Part shown: one piece after another, positions 23,658-32,190 of the stretch | How the letters are laid out: the number at the start of each line of letters is the position of its first letter | How positions within the stretch are numbered: the stretch's first letter is position 1 | Assembly (NCBI GenBank): GCA_964463485.1 | Contig: CAYXDO010000091.1 | Location: 1 to 43,302, forward strand | Reading direction: 5' to 3' | Length of the DNA stretch: 43,302 nt | From: CAYXDO01 sp964463485 | GTDB lineage: Bacteria; Myxococcota; Kuafuiibacteriia; Kuafuiibacteriales; Kuafuiibacteriaceae | Notes under the pieces: generated by a model | Told to the model about the DNA's origin: nothing | What the model saw: the letters and a program-made list of their open reading frames with translations, nothing else | Database searches by the model: none | Translations under genes and position numbers: made by a program

Positions 23658-26119
23658 TCGGCGACCCCGCTCGGAACCGACCCGACGATGCGCACCTCAG
23701 ACCCATCGGAGATCACCAAGTCCAACAACTTGTCGCTGTCGACGTCGAGGGCGATGATCCGAAACCATCGCCCAGCGGACTCGAGATCCAGCACGCGCTC
23801 GAGGGTCCCGCGCTCCGCGTCGACGATGACGATCGACTCCTCGGTGAGCGCCGCGATTTCGAGGCCTTCGTCTCGATCGGCGTTGAGCGCGACGGCGTCG
23901 ACGAGGCCGGCGATGTCGATGATCGAAGAGAACCCGATGGCTCGGGCCTCGCCCGGGATGGCGAAGTCTCGCGCGATCGCGAGCTTGTCGGAGAAGGGTA
24001 TGACGAGATCGCGCCCACCGTCGCGATCGAGATCTTCGAACGCCAAGCGCGAAGGCGATCGCAGGTCCGGCGGAAACGAAAGCTTCGAACAGCGCGGCGC
24101 GCCGCCGAAGACGGAGCCTGCCACGCGAAGCTCGGTCGGCCCCTCGCCGCAGTCGCTGGCGCCGGACACCAGCACGAGCTCGGCCGCCGCCGCGTCACCG
24201 TCGAGCTCCGCGGTGCCCAGCAAAGTGCAGATCGGGTCGAGGCCAGCGAAGCAGCCCAGCTCGGTTCCTTCGAGCCTCCGGAGGGTATCGAAGCGCGCCT
24301 CCGCGGCGCCTTGCACCAAAGTCGCACCCAGGGCGTCGAGGACTGCGACATCGGGCTCCCGTTCGGCGGCTCGGCCCGGATCGAACCGACCGGTGACGAC
24401 CGCCAACGACGAACCAAGGGCCTCGTCAGGAACGCCCAAAATCAACGGCGACAACATTCGCCGCTCGCGAGCGCCCGTGAGGAACGCGATCGATTGCGAT
24501 TGGCTGCTGGTCGTGACGATCAGATCGTCGGTGACGTCGAAGAAGAATGGGCCCGAGTAGAGCTTCGCAGACTCGAAGTCGGAGATCGTTCCGCCGAGGC
24601 GGCCCATCGAAACGGGGGGAGCGAGCGGCCCCTCTAGCGTCCCAAAGACGACCGCGGCCTGCTCGTCCGGTCCCGATCCGATCACCAACGCGAGATCCCC
24701 AACCCGGTCTCCGTCGAAGTCTCCCGTCCGGAGCGACCGGACGAGGGCGTCCGTCTCGACCCGTCCCAGGCTGAATCGCCCCGCGCCGTCGCCGAGCATG
24801 AGGTCGACGCCGGGAAAATCGGCGGAAATGGCTGCGACATCCGCGTGGCCGTCCCGATTCAGGTCGGTGACTACGGCCTCGGTCCACTCCAGAGACGAGA
24901 CGTTCGTGCCTCGGTGCGTAAGGCCCCCGGAGCTGCTCACGTACACACCAAACGGGCTCACGAAGTCGGCCCGACCGTCGGCGTCGAGGTCTCCCGCGGC
25001 TACCGGCCATCGCGTCGCGAGCTCGGGCCGGATCGGATAGATGTCGATGTAGAGCAGCGCGTCGAAGCGAGCTTCGATCGCCGGCAACCCAAACGATCCA
25101 GACCCATCGCCAAGCGCCACCGCAGTGCGATCTCCGACGTCGGCGATCAGATCGAGCGTCCCGTCGCCGTCCACGTCTCCGAGCTGAACGCCCGAGTCGA
25201 TCGCACCCGGAAAGGTCAGCGCCTCCGCCGTGACCTCGACCGGTGCGCACGAGCCCGCGCACCTCGGATGGAGCACAGATACGACTGGGCTTCCGTGGAT
25301 CGCCAGGACGAGCTCTTCGTCGCCGTCGCCATCGAGGTCGCCGATGGGTACTCGCCCGGCGATCTCGTCGAGCGAGCTCGCGACGCGGTACGCGGTCCCC
25401 GCCCCCGACGCGTCATCGAAGTCTCTGATCGTGAGGTAGGCGCCGCCAGGCTCTTCGAAGAAGAAGACAAACCCATCAGCGGGGTGAGTGGTGCGAGTTC
25501 GGATCGGTTTGAGCTGAAACCGAGTCGCTCCGGCCGGTTCGAGAGACGCGTAGGGGACCGGCACGAGGCTGCGGTTCGACTCGCCGAGCAGCACGGAGAG
25601 TTGTCCGCCGAACATGGGGGCGACGACGTCGTCCAACCCATCGGCGTCGACGTCCGCGATCGAAGGAATGCCGGCCAAGGAAATCGCAAAGACATACGGC
25701 TCGGAGAGCCCGTCGTCGGATCCGAACCTGACGGAGACACGATCGGCCCGAATACCAACGAGATCCTGACGGCCGTTGCCATCGAGATCCCCCGTTCGCA
25801 GGAACTCGGCGTTGAAGGGGAGAGTATCGATGACGCCGAATCGGCCCGACGGATAGTGACATAACCCGTCCCGATCGCAAGACCAACCAAGAGGGCAGGA
25901 TGGTCCGCCCGCGTCACAGACGTAACGGCACTCTCTCAGCGGGTCGCCTGCTGGCGCGCACGCGAGGTCGTCTCCGAGGACGGAGTCCGAGGTGGTGTCG
26001 CAGTCCTCGCGGGGGCTCTCGACGACTCCGTTGCCACAAACGTCTGCGGGTCGCGCGGGAAGCTCCGTGCATGCGGTTGTCGCCAGGGCGAGCACCCAAG
26101 GCTTGATCAGCGACCCCAA
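23654..26119 (-). CDS. FG-GAP/VCBS repeat lipoprotein
   Basis: 821 residues from TTG. The signal ends in lipobox TTAC (Cys17), followed by the myxobacterial motif VCGNGVVESPREDCD and a Cys-rich segment (CDAGGPSCPLGWSCDRDGLC). The rest is an FG-GAP/VCBS propeller with many calcium-binding loops of DxDxDG type, such as GDLDGNGRQDLVG, ADVDADGLDDVVA, GDLDGDGDEELVL, GDVDGDGTLDLIA and TGDFDGDRVGDLA. Such propellers act in surface binding or assembly. The start lies inside the kinase stop region (13-bp overlap), so it is translationally linked to the kinase. Confidence 0.85.
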   Translation of the reverse strand: MGSLIKPWVLALATTACTELPARPADVCGNGVVESPREDCDTTSDSVLGDDLACAPAGDPLRECRYVCDAGGPSCPLGWSCDRDGLCHYPSGRFGVIDTLPFNAEFLRTGDLDGNGRQDLVGIRADRVSVRFGSDDGLSEPYVFAISLAGIPSIADVDADGLDDVVAPMFGGQLSVLLGESNRSLVPVPYASLEPAGATRFQLKPIRTRTTHPADGFVFFFEEPGGAYLTIRDFDDASGAGTAYRVASSLDEIAGRVPIGDLDGDGDEELVLAIHGSPVVSVLHPRCAGSCAPVEVTAEALTFPGAIDSGVQLGDVDGDGTLDLIADVGDRTAVALGDGSGSFGLPAIEARFDALLYIDIYPIRPELATRWPVAAGDLDADGRADFVSPFGVYVSSSGGLTHRGTNVSSLEWTEAVVTDLNRDGHADVAAISADFPGVDLMLGDGAGRFSLGRVETDALVRSLRTGDFDGDRVGDLALVIGSGPDEQAAVVFGTLEGPLAPPVSMGRLGGTISDFESAKLYSGPFFFDVTDDLIVTTSSQSQSIAFLTGARERRMLSPLILGVPDEALGSSLAVVTGRFDPGRAAEREPDVAVLDALGATLVQGAAEARFDTLRRLEGTELGCFAGLDPICTLLGTAELDGDAAAAELVLVSGASDCGEGPTELRVAGSVFGGAPRCSKLSFPPDLRSPSRLAFEDLDRDGGRDLVIPFSDKLAIARDFAIPGEARAIGFSSIIDIAGLVDAVALNADRDEGLEIAALTEESIVIVDAERGTLERVLDLESAGRWFRIIALDVDSDKLLDLVISDGSEVRIVGSVPSGVAE

Positions 26120-27690
26120 TTCACGTCCTCGATCTCATCGGCGTTCGTCCGAGCCTTCTTGGACTTGGTGCCGGCGCGCGGCAACCGAATGGTGAGTCTG
26201 CCGTCGCGCGACGGCGTAAACGAGAGGGTCCGAGGCTGATATCCTTTGGCGCGAAACACGAGCACCAGGGGGTCGTCGGACTTGGCGAGCAGGAGCACCC
26301 CGGGGACCGTCCCAAGCTCCAGTTTTCCGGACCACACGCGCATTTTTGCAGGCGTACCGCTGACCTCCAGACGCACCCGCTCCGGCCTCTCGAGCCCGGG
26401 CCTCACGAGCTCCGCCGCAGGGGTGGGAGTGTGGGTGAGCCTCGGCTCCACGATGACCGCGCTGACGCTCGCGGTGTCGACGACCGGCGCGGACGCGTCT
26501 TCGGGAGTAGCCTCCGAGCGGTCGGGCTTGGAACCCAAGAAGACCCAAGCGGCGACGCCTCCGAGGAGGACGACGCCGACGGCCAGCTTTGGAGCCGCGC
26601 CGCCGGGCTTTCGAAACGGCGCGGTGATCTCTTCGGGGGGGATGGAGGATTCGAGGTCGACTGATCGAATGGCGAGCTTCGCGAGCTCTTCCACGACCGG
26701 GCCCAGTCGGGGGGGCCGGTCCTCTGGACGCTTGGCCATGAGCGCCAAGACCAAGCGGTCGACGTCTCGACCCAGCGCGGCCCTGATCTTCGAGGGCGGC
26801 AGCGGGTCACGCTCGACGTGTTTCATCATGATGTCGAGGAAGCTCGGGCCCTTGAACGGCAACTCGCCGGTCAACGCTTGATAGAGCATGACGCCGAAGG
26901 CGTAGACGTCGGTGCGCGGGTCGACAGGCTCCGCTCTGCACTGCTCGGGCGACATGTAATAAGGCGTCCCAATCGGAGACCCAGTGGCGGTGTGCTCGAG
27001 GGCGGGACGATCCGCACCGAGGATCTTGGCGATCCCGAAGTCGACGAGCTTCGGGACGACCTCCCCGTCCGCCGTGGTGCCCAGCATCACGTTCGCAGGC
27101 TTCAGGTCGCGATGGGCGACGCCACGAGCGGCCGCCGCGTCGAGCGCGCGCGCGATCGGTCGAAGGATCGTAGCGGCCTCGGAGAGCGACAATCGGCCGC
27201 GCTCCGAAAGGCGGCGGTCGAGGCTCACGCCGTCGAGGTACTCCATCACGTAGTAGAGCCGTCCGTCCTGAAGACGTCCGAAGGAGAAGATGTCGACGAT
27301 GTTGGGATGGGCGATGCGATTGACTGCCTGCGCCTCCGACAGGAACCGGGCAGACACCTGCGGGTCGGCGCTGTAGCTGCCCGCGAGCACCTTGATCGCG
27401 ACGCGCTTGCCGATCAGCGGATGCTTGGCGCGGTAGACGATGCCGAAGGACCCCTCGCCGACCTTGGCCTCGATCACGTACTCGCCAACCGACTCGCCCG
27501 ACGTCAGCTCGCGGTCGGGAGCACGAAGGATTCCGCCATCCGATCCGTCGCTCGAAGCCAGCGGCGGCGGCGGCTCGCTCGGATGGGTGGCGGCGCCGCC
27601 GTCGACCTCCGGGAGCAACGTGGCCCCCTCGAGGGGACAGGTGGTCTGACCGATCGGCCACCGTGCCTGGCAAACAGGGCAGAAGGGCAT
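26107..27690 (-). CDS. Hanks-type Ser/Thr protein kinase with zinc-ribbon-like start
   Basis: 527 residues from ATG 27690 (an upstream TTG is less likely). It opens MPFCPVCQARWP...TCPLEGATLLP, a short Cys knuckle often fused to myxobacterial kinases. The kinase domain (about 69-335) is complete: glycine loop GEGSFGIVY, VAIKVL, HRDLKPAN, DFGIA, and GTPYYMSPEQ. A membrane helix (AVGVVLLGGVAAWVFLG, about 370-387) is followed by an exported PEGA-like domain (RVRLEVSGTPAKMRVWSG...GYQPRTLSF). It is the second gene of the train begun by the conserved-tail protein, about 150 bp downstream of it. Confidence 0.92.
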   Translation of the reverse strand: MPFCPVCQARWPIGQTTCPLEGATLLPEVDGGAATHPSEPPPPLASSDGSDGGILRAPDRELTSGESVGEYVIEAKVGEGSFGIVYRAKHPLIGKRVAIKVLAGSYSADPQVSARFLSEAQAVNRIAHPNIVDIFSFGRLQDGRLYYVMEYLDGVSLDRRLSERGRLSLSEAATILRPIARALDAAAARGVAHRDLKPANVMLGTTADGEVVPKLVDFGIAKILGADRPALEHTATGSPIGTPYYMSPEQCRAEPVDPRTDVYAFGVMLYQALTGELPFKGPSFLDIMMKHVERDPLPPSKIRAALGRDVDRLVLALMAKRPEDRPPRLGPVVEELAKLAIRSVDLESSIPPEEITAPFRKPGGAAPKLAVGVVLLGGVAAWVFLGSKPDRSEATPEDASAPVVDTASVSAVIVEPRLTHTPTPAAELVRPGLERPERVRLEVSGTPAKMRVWSGKLELGTVPGVLLLAKSDDPLVLVFRAKGYQPRTLSFTPSRDGRLTIRLPRAGTKSKKARTNADEIEDVNWGR

Positions 27691-27806
27691 GCGGACGTCG
27701 CCCAACCGGCAGACGCGGTTCGATTGTCGCGGGGAAGTGCGCGGGCGGCAACCTTTGGGCTGCCGATCGACGAAGTTGGGGGCGAAAGAAGAGGGAAGGG
27801 GAGCAA

Positions 27807-27831
27807 GGAGGCCCTCGCATGGAGGGCCTCC
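27807..27831 (-). terminator. Terminator-like hairpin after the conserved-tail gene
   Basis: A perfect 10-bp stem with 5-base loop (GGAGGCCCTC / GAGGGCCTCC). Read on the minus strand it comes 10 bp after the stop at 27842 and is followed by a pyrimidine-rich tract ending in CTTCTTT. It may terminate or attenuate transcription before the kinase gene, so the tail protein could be made in excess over the kinase. Confidence 0.6.
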
Positions 27832-27841
27832 GAGGATTGGA

Positions 27842-28185
27842 CTAGCGGCCGAGCGACTGGATGACGCCCTTGGCGGTCTCGTTGTACTTGTCGATGATCG
27901 CCTTGAGCATGTCGAACATCTGCTGGCGCTTGGTCACCATACGCTGCAGCTTGAGGGTCTCGACGTCGATCGAGGGGGCGCTGTTTCCGCCGGCCTGACC
28001 TCCGCCGCCACCTTTGCCACCCTTGCCGCCGCCCTTGCCGCCGCCACCCTGACGGTTGCCCTGCTGCTGCTGGATCGAGTTGATGTACTGGGTCTGCCGC
28101 TCGATGTCCTGATCCATCTTCTTCGTGATCAGCATCAGCATGAGCGTGACCTTGTCCTCGACGGTGAGGGACGGGTCATTGAGCA
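27842..28185 (-). repeat. Tail-coding block, inverted copy of 36545-36907
   Basis: DNA coding the last helix (27842-27980) matches 36770-36907 on the opposite strand with only about ten differences over roughly 140 bp, including an unbroken stretch of about 65 bp. The preceding helix block (about 28050-28185) is also similar but less so; the Gly-rich linkers between them differ. Confidence 0.8.
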
Positions 28186-29137
28186 CCGAGGACACCTGCT
28201 GCTGGTGAGCGGCCTCGTGTGCCGGATTCGTGTTGTTGATGTGGCCAGGCATGGCGAGCGGGTTCATGGAACCCATGCCCGCGCCGTTGATCATGCCGAA
28301 GCCGAATCCGCCACCGGGGAAGCCTCCACCGGGGAAGCCGCCGCCCGGGAACCCGCCGGGGAAACCGCCAGCGATGCCGCCGGGGAAGCCGCCGCCGCCG
28401 AGGAGCCCGTTCGTGATGCCCTGGAGCCCGCCCGCGAGCATGCCCATGAACGGGTTGCCGCCGGCGAGGAGGCCGAACGCGCCGCCCGCGAGGGCGCCGC
28501 CGGCGCCCATGCCGAGGAGCGACGGGGCGATGCCGAGGCCCGCGGTGGAACCGGCCATGGTGAGCAGCGGCGCGAGGGCCGACTGGGCGACCGACGGGAG
28601 CCCGCCGGGGAGCCCGCCGAACATGCTCTGGAGAGGCTGGGCGAAGGGACCGGGCACGAAGCGCTCGATCGTCATGCGGCCGTCATTCTTGGCGCCGAAG
28701 TCGACGATGCGTCCGCCGATCGACTGCTCGAAGGCCTGCCGAGCGGCCGGATTGTTCTTGAGAAGCTTCTCGAATTGCGCCGCCGCGCGACGCTGCGGAT
28801 TGAAGATCCGCGACATGAAGTTGTTGGGGGTGCCAGCCGCAAGGTCGATGCCTTGGCGCTGCATGTAGCCGCCGCCGCAAATCGGTCCCATGATGGGCAG
28901 GGCCTGGGACGGCGAAAAAGTGGGCATCCCAGGGAACTGACCCTGGTTCATCATTCGCTCGAAGCCGCTCGTGCCACGGCCGAGCGCGGCCTCCTGGTAC
29001 GCGTCACGCAGATTCTGAAGCGCTCCCAGCGGATTGCCGGTGAGCATGTCCATCTGAGCGCCGATCATTCCGCCCGGAAGGCCAAGCCGTCCGAGCATGT
29101 CGTTGATTCGAAGTCCTTGGCTGAGTCCGAGAACCAT
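27842..29137 (-). CDS. Gly-rich conserved-tail protein, copy A
   Basis: 431 residues, unknown family. Start ATG has a strong Shine-Dalgarno (AGAGGAG). Order of parts: a variable helical N-terminus (1-105); a central motif (about 112-165: NPQRRAAAQFEKLLKNNP, AARQAFEQSIGGRIV, NDGRMTIERF); a Gly/Ala/Met-rich stretch with GGFPGG repeats (about 170-285); a helix (about 319-357: DPSLTVEDKVTLMLMLI, KKMDQDIERQTQYINSIQQQ); a Gly/Lys linker; and the final helix (386-431: SIDVETLKLQRMVTKRQQ, FDMLKAIIDKYNETAKG). No signal peptide or clear membrane helix. Copy B at 35726-36907 shares the plan, and the tail is almost identical. Heptad-like helices suggest self-assembly or a secretion or recognition tail. 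Confidence 0.85.
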   Translation of the reverse strand: MVLGLSQGLRINDMLGRLGLPGGMIGAQMDMLTGNPLGALQNLRDAYQEAALGRGTSGFERMMNQGQFPGMPTFSPSQALPIMGPICGGGYMQRQGIDLAAGTPNNFMSRIFNPQRRAAAQFEKLLKNNPAARQAFEQSIGGRIVDFGAKNDGRMTIERFVPGPFAQPLQSMFGGLPGGLPSVAQSALAPLLTMAGSTAGLGIAPSLLGMGAGGALAGGAFGLLAGGNPFMGMLAGGLQGITNGLLGGGGFPGGIAGGFPGGFPGGGFPGGGFPGGGFGFGMINGAGMGSMNPLAMPGHINNTNPAHEAAHQQQVSSVLNDPSLTVEDKVTLMLMLITKKMDQDIERQTQYINSIQQQQGNRQGGGGKGGGKGGKGGGGGQAGGNSAPSIDVETLKLQRMVTKRQQMFDMLKAIIDKYNETAKGVIQSLGR

Positions 29138-29157
29138 GGAGTACTCCTCTTAGTTCA

Positions 29158-29176
29158 GAGCGGCTGAATACCGCTC
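29158..29176 (-). other. Leader hairpin ahead of conserved-tail gene A
   Basis: GAGCGG-CTGAATA-CCGCTC, a 6-bp stem with 7-base loop, just upstream of the AGAGGAG ribosome-binding site. It could stabilise the messenger or tune translation; promoter boxes upstream are not clear. Apart from this hairpin and the repeat at 29374-29497, the 29138-29557 gap shows nothing further. Confidence 0.35.
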
Positions 29177-29373
29177 GTGTCGCGCTGACCATATCGGCTG
29201 CGACGAGACAAGGTTGCCAGAAAACCAAAGGAAAAGAAAGGGTTGAGTGGTCTTCGGACCGACATGTAATCCCATTCGCTACCTTCCGAACCAAGTCGTT
29301 TCAGCAGGACCACCGTCCGTAGGTGCTCTGGTCGTCGAAGGTGTGACAAATCCGAAAGTCCGAGGCCTTCGAG

Positions 29374-29497
29374 CGGCGATTCAGATCAATCTCCGCATGA
29401 ACCACGGAGAGCACAGAGAAGGAACACGGAGGGCACGAAGGACTTTTCTCAAAGATCCTCTGTTCTCTGCGTTCCTGTTCTGTGTCCTCTGTGGTTT
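29374..29497. repeat. Dispersed AACCACGGAG element, copy 1
   Basis: About 124 bp with imperfect terminal inverted repeats: left end AACCACGGAGAGCACAGAG (from 29400), right end complementary to it, ending CTCTGTGGTT (to 29496). The second copy, in the same orientation, is at 38833-38958. Elements of this kind, rich in ACCACGGAG/CACAGAG motifs, recur in many environmental bacterial genomes and behave like MITEs. It creates spurious reading frames (NHGEHRE) that should not be annotated as genes. Confidence 0.75.
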
Positions 29498-29557
29498 GCC
29501 GTCGAGCGATGATCGTCGACCTATCGCGCAACTTGGTCGTGCACCCGTCTTCGAGCC

Positions 29558-30733
29558 TCAAGCGGTCGGCTGCAACAGGGCCAGGAGCTCTTGGCGCTGG
29601 GCCTGCGCGTCCTCTCGACCGAGCTCGATCAGCTCGGAGGCGAAGCCGCCGTCGAACAGCAAGTAGCTCGCCGCGTCCGCCAGAGTCGCGGTGTCGTCTT
29701 CGAACAGCGCGCGCAGGACGCGCATGAAAGATTGAGGTTGGCCGGAGTCTTCGGCGCTCGCGAGGGTCTTGGCCGCGATCGCTCCGATGTCTTCACTCGG
29801 CTGCACGACGCAGTGAGGTACGGTTCGATAAGGTCGGCGACCGCGGCGGACTAGAGCCGCAGTGAAGAGATCCTTGGCGCCGGGCCCGATCTCTTCGACC
29901 GCCGCGAGCATCGTGTTGATCCGTGTGAGTCGATCGAGATCGAAGGTCAGACGGTCGAGGAACACGGAGTCGAGGAGCTTTCCGATCATGTGGCCGATGC
30001 CTGGAAAGACGTGCTCCTCGGGCAGGACCTCACGCGAGGTGCGGGTGTTGACGATGAAGAGGGAGGTCGCTCCGAGGCCGACCGCGGGGCCGAGGGGCGC
30101 GTTGTAGCGGACGCCTCCGTCCATGAACCACCGTCCGCCGACCTGCACGGGCGCGAAGAGAAACGGGATCGCCGCGGACGCGAGCACGTGCTCGGGCGAC
30201 AGCCGGGTCCGTTCGATTTCGAGCAGCGGATCGGGAGTCCAGGTCGTGGTCACGCGGTCGTGATGCTCGAGGAAGAGGTGCGCGTGACCGCTTCGAATCT
30301 CGGTCGCGCAAACCGCGACGGCGTCGAGCCTGCCGGACGCGATGTGTTTGTGAATGCCGGGCCAGAAGGTCTCTTTGGCCACGAGGCGCCAGATGCGCTG
30401 CGCGGACAGGAGGCTCGATTTGGGGCTTCGCGGAGCTTTCCCTAGAAAGCGTAAGGACGCCGCTCCGATGAGTTTTGCCGTCCCGAGGCGTGACACCGAT
30501 ACGAGCTCGTCGATCTCGAGGCCTCTCCAAGTGGCGGCGAGCTCGCGGACGGCCGCGGGGCTGAAGCCGCGACTCGCGAGGAACGCCGCGTTCACCGCGC
30601 CGACGCTCGTGGCAGTGACGATACGGATCTCTTCGAGCAGCTCGGGGAGATGGTCGGCGACGTACGAAAGCACACCGACTTCGTAGGCGCCGCGGGATCC
30701 GCCGCCGGCCAGGACCAGGCCGATGCGGCTCAA
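29558..30733 (-). CDS. Patatin-like phospholipase
   Basis: 391 residues. Patatin fold with an oxyanion loop GGGSRGAYEVGVL (10-22), nucleophile Ser43 in TATSVGAVNA and catalytic Asp205 in FMDGGVRYNAPL. The nucleophile elbow reads A-T-S-V-G instead of the usual G-x-S-x-G, a mild change. Such enzymes are cytoplasmic or secreted lipid acyl hydrolases; no signal peptide is present. The start overlaps the stop of the BtpA-like gene (ATGA), so the two are coupled. Confidence 0.9.
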   Translation of the reverse strand: MSRIGLVLAGGGSRGAYEVGVLSYVADHLPELLEEIRIVTATSVGAVNAAFLASRGFSPAAVRELAATWRGLEIDELVSVSRLGTAKLIGAASLRFLGKAPRSPKSSLLSAQRIWRLVAKETFWPGIHKHIASGRLDAVAVCATEIRSGHAHLFLEHHDRVTTTWTPDPLLEIERTRLSPEHVLASAAIPFLFAPVQVGGRWFMDGGVRYNAPLGPAVGLGATSLFIVNTRTSREVLPEEHVFPGIGHMIGKLLDSVFLDRLTFDLDRLTRINTMLAAVEEIGPGAKDLFTAALVRRGRRPYRTVPHCVVQPSEDIGAIAAKTLASAEDSGQPQSFMRVLRALFEDDTATLADAASYLLFDGGFASELIELGREDAQAQRQELLALLQPTA

Positions 30734-31647
30734 TTCGGAGCGCCTCCGCCGAGCTCGTCCATGCGAAGGCGCAGCGCTCTCACGCGATCTTTGCTCGTAC
30801 GAAGCTCGTCGTTCGGATCCTTGAGCGACGTGCCGACGATGGCGTAGTCGATTCGATCGATGACACTCGCGATGTTGTCCACCGACACACCGCTCGCGAG
30901 GCCCATCACCGCTTTTCCTGCGGCCTCACGGGCGGTCGCCACGTGAGCGACTTCGGCGAGGACGCCGGTCTTCGGGCCGGTGACGTTGATCCCGTCGACC
31001 AGCCCGATCGAAGCGCGGATCGCGTCCGGGAAGCTCCGCCCGTCGACCGGGCGCGTGTACTTCATGTGAACGCCAGCGACCAACATCGCGCTCGGGAGAA
31101 CCTCGCGCTCTAGCCCGAGCGCCCAGGCGGGGTCGATGAGCTCAGCGGGCTTGAACGAGCCGTCGTCATCTTCGTATTCGATTCGTTCCCCAGGAACCGT
31201 TTCAGCCCAAACGATCTGAGCGTCGAATCTCTTGGCGAGCCGAAAGCCCTCGGAGACGTTCTTGGGGCCGTAGTCGAGCGCCGAGATCCCAAGCGGAAAC
31301 TTCTGGTGCTTCGTTCTCACGGCCTCGATCACGCGTTCGTAGAGCGGCATCTCGCAGCGCGAGTTGATGAGGATGATCGCGTCGCCTCCGCCTTCGACGA
31401 CCGCGTCGGCGTCGCTCACGGCGCCGGAGATCAGGCGGGCCTCGTCGACGGACCCATCGGGCGCGAGGGTCTTGTGGGCGCGAACGTGAACGACGACCCA
31501 GAGCTGGACCTTGCGAGGGGAGATCTTCTGGAGCTTGGAGCGTGAGGCTTCGATCGAGATCCGCTCGAGGGCGGGCGCAGGGGGAGCGGACGTAGTTCGG
31601 CAGGCCAAGAAGGTCGCCAGGGGCAGCCAAATCAAACGACGGCGCAT
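30730..31647 (-). CDS. BtpA-family protein with lipoprotein signal
   Basis: 305 residues from ATG 31647, which gives MRRRLIWLPLATFLACR with lipobox FLAC at Cys16; the longer frame adds 26 unlikely residues. The body is a BtpA/SgcQ-type TIM barrel: GGGDAIILINSRCEMP, GISALDYGPKN, DGINVTGPKTG, and ASGVSVDNIASVIDRIDYAI then VGTSLKD. BtpA was named for photosystem I stability in cyanobacteria; most members are cytoplasmic and of unknown activity. Export and lipid anchoring are unusual for this family. Only 28 bp separate it from the divergent Roadblock gene. Confidence 0.8.
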   Translation of the reverse strand: MRRRLIWLPLATFLACRTTSAPPAPALERISIEASRSKLQKISPRKVQLWVVVHVRAHKTLAPDGSVDEARLISGAVSDADAVVEGGGDAIILINSRCEMPLYERVIEAVRTKHQKFPLGISALDYGPKNVSEGFRLAKRFDAQIVWAETVPGERIEYEDDDGSFKPAELIDPAWALGLEREVLPSAMLVAGVHMKYTRPVDGRSFPDAIRASIGLVDGINVTGPKTGVLAEVAHVATAREAAGKAVMGLASGVSVDNIASVIDRIDYAIVGTSLKDPNDELRTSKDRVRALRLRMDELGGGAPN

Positions 31648-31675
31648 GAAGTCCTGGTACACTTCCGCGAGTCTC

Positions 31676-32014
31676 ATGTCGAAAGTCGAAGAGATCGAGG
31701 CGAGGCTCGCGGCGCTGAGGACCATGCCGGGCGTCCAGTCGACGTTGCTCGTTTCTGCGGAAGGCCTGATCCTCGCGGGCCGCCGGCCCGGGTCGCTTCA
31801 GGGCGTGGGCGGCGTCGTGACGGATTTGGCGTCGGCGGCAAGCCGTCTGCTTGCGAGCGGCGCCGACGAGATGGTGGTCCGATCGGGCCTTGGGCAGATC
31901 GCGGTCGTCAAAGCGCCTCGTCGCACCTGGCTCGTGTGCACGATCGACGACAAAGCGGACGCGAACGCGATCCTCCCGAGCCTCATCGAGTCGGCCAAGT
32001 CCTTGCCGCTCTAG
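31676..32014 (+). CDS. Roadblock/LC7-domain protein
   Basis: 112 residues. Typical Roadblock/LC7 pattern: helix VEEIEARLAALRTMPGVQST, strand LLVSAEGLILAG, helix VVTDLASAASRLLASG, strands EMVVRSGLGQIAVVKA and TWLVCTIDDKADANAI. In myxobacteria such proteins act as partners or GAPs of small Ras-like GTPases (MglB type); no GTPase gene lies in the window. Start ATG at 31676 has an ordinary context. Two hairpins follow before the convergent response regulator gene. Confidence 0.85.
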   Translation: MSKVEEIEARLAALRTMPGVQSTLLVSAEGLILAGRRPGSLQGVGGVVTDLASAASRLLASGADEMVVRSGLGQIAVVKAPRRTWLVCTIDDKADANAILPSLIESAKSLPL

Positions 32015-32031
32015 CCAGCGGACCGATACCT

Positions 32032-32108
32032 GAAACCGAGCGAAGCGAGGTTTCGACCGTGCCCGTGCCCGGCGCGATTCCCCAAAATGGAGCACTGCCG
32101 AGCAGTGT
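32032..32108. terminator. Two hairpins between convergent genes
   Basis: GAAACC/GGTTTC (32032-32037, 32049-32054) and CACTGC-CGA-GCAGTG (32093-32107). They lie between the Roadblock stop and the convergent regulator stop and could end transcription from either side. There is no strong U-run. Nothing else is visible in this 175-bp gap apart from a short TGCCCG repeat. Confidence 0.4.
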
Positions 32109-32190
32109 CTTTGCAGCCGGGCGGTCCAGCGCACCGGGGCTTGATGCCTGGCCACGCCGGACCACGAACAGGAGGTCTCGAGCTGATCGC

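Noticed and set aside
27689..29167. Plus-strand ORF of 492 codons opposite the conserved-tail gene
   Set aside because: GC-rich antisense shadow; the minus-strand frame has a good ribosome-binding site, paralogue and terminator.
29247..29666. Plus-strand ORF with NHGEHRE motif
   Set aside because: Read-through of the dispersed repeat; such ORFs recur wherever the element lies and are not genes.
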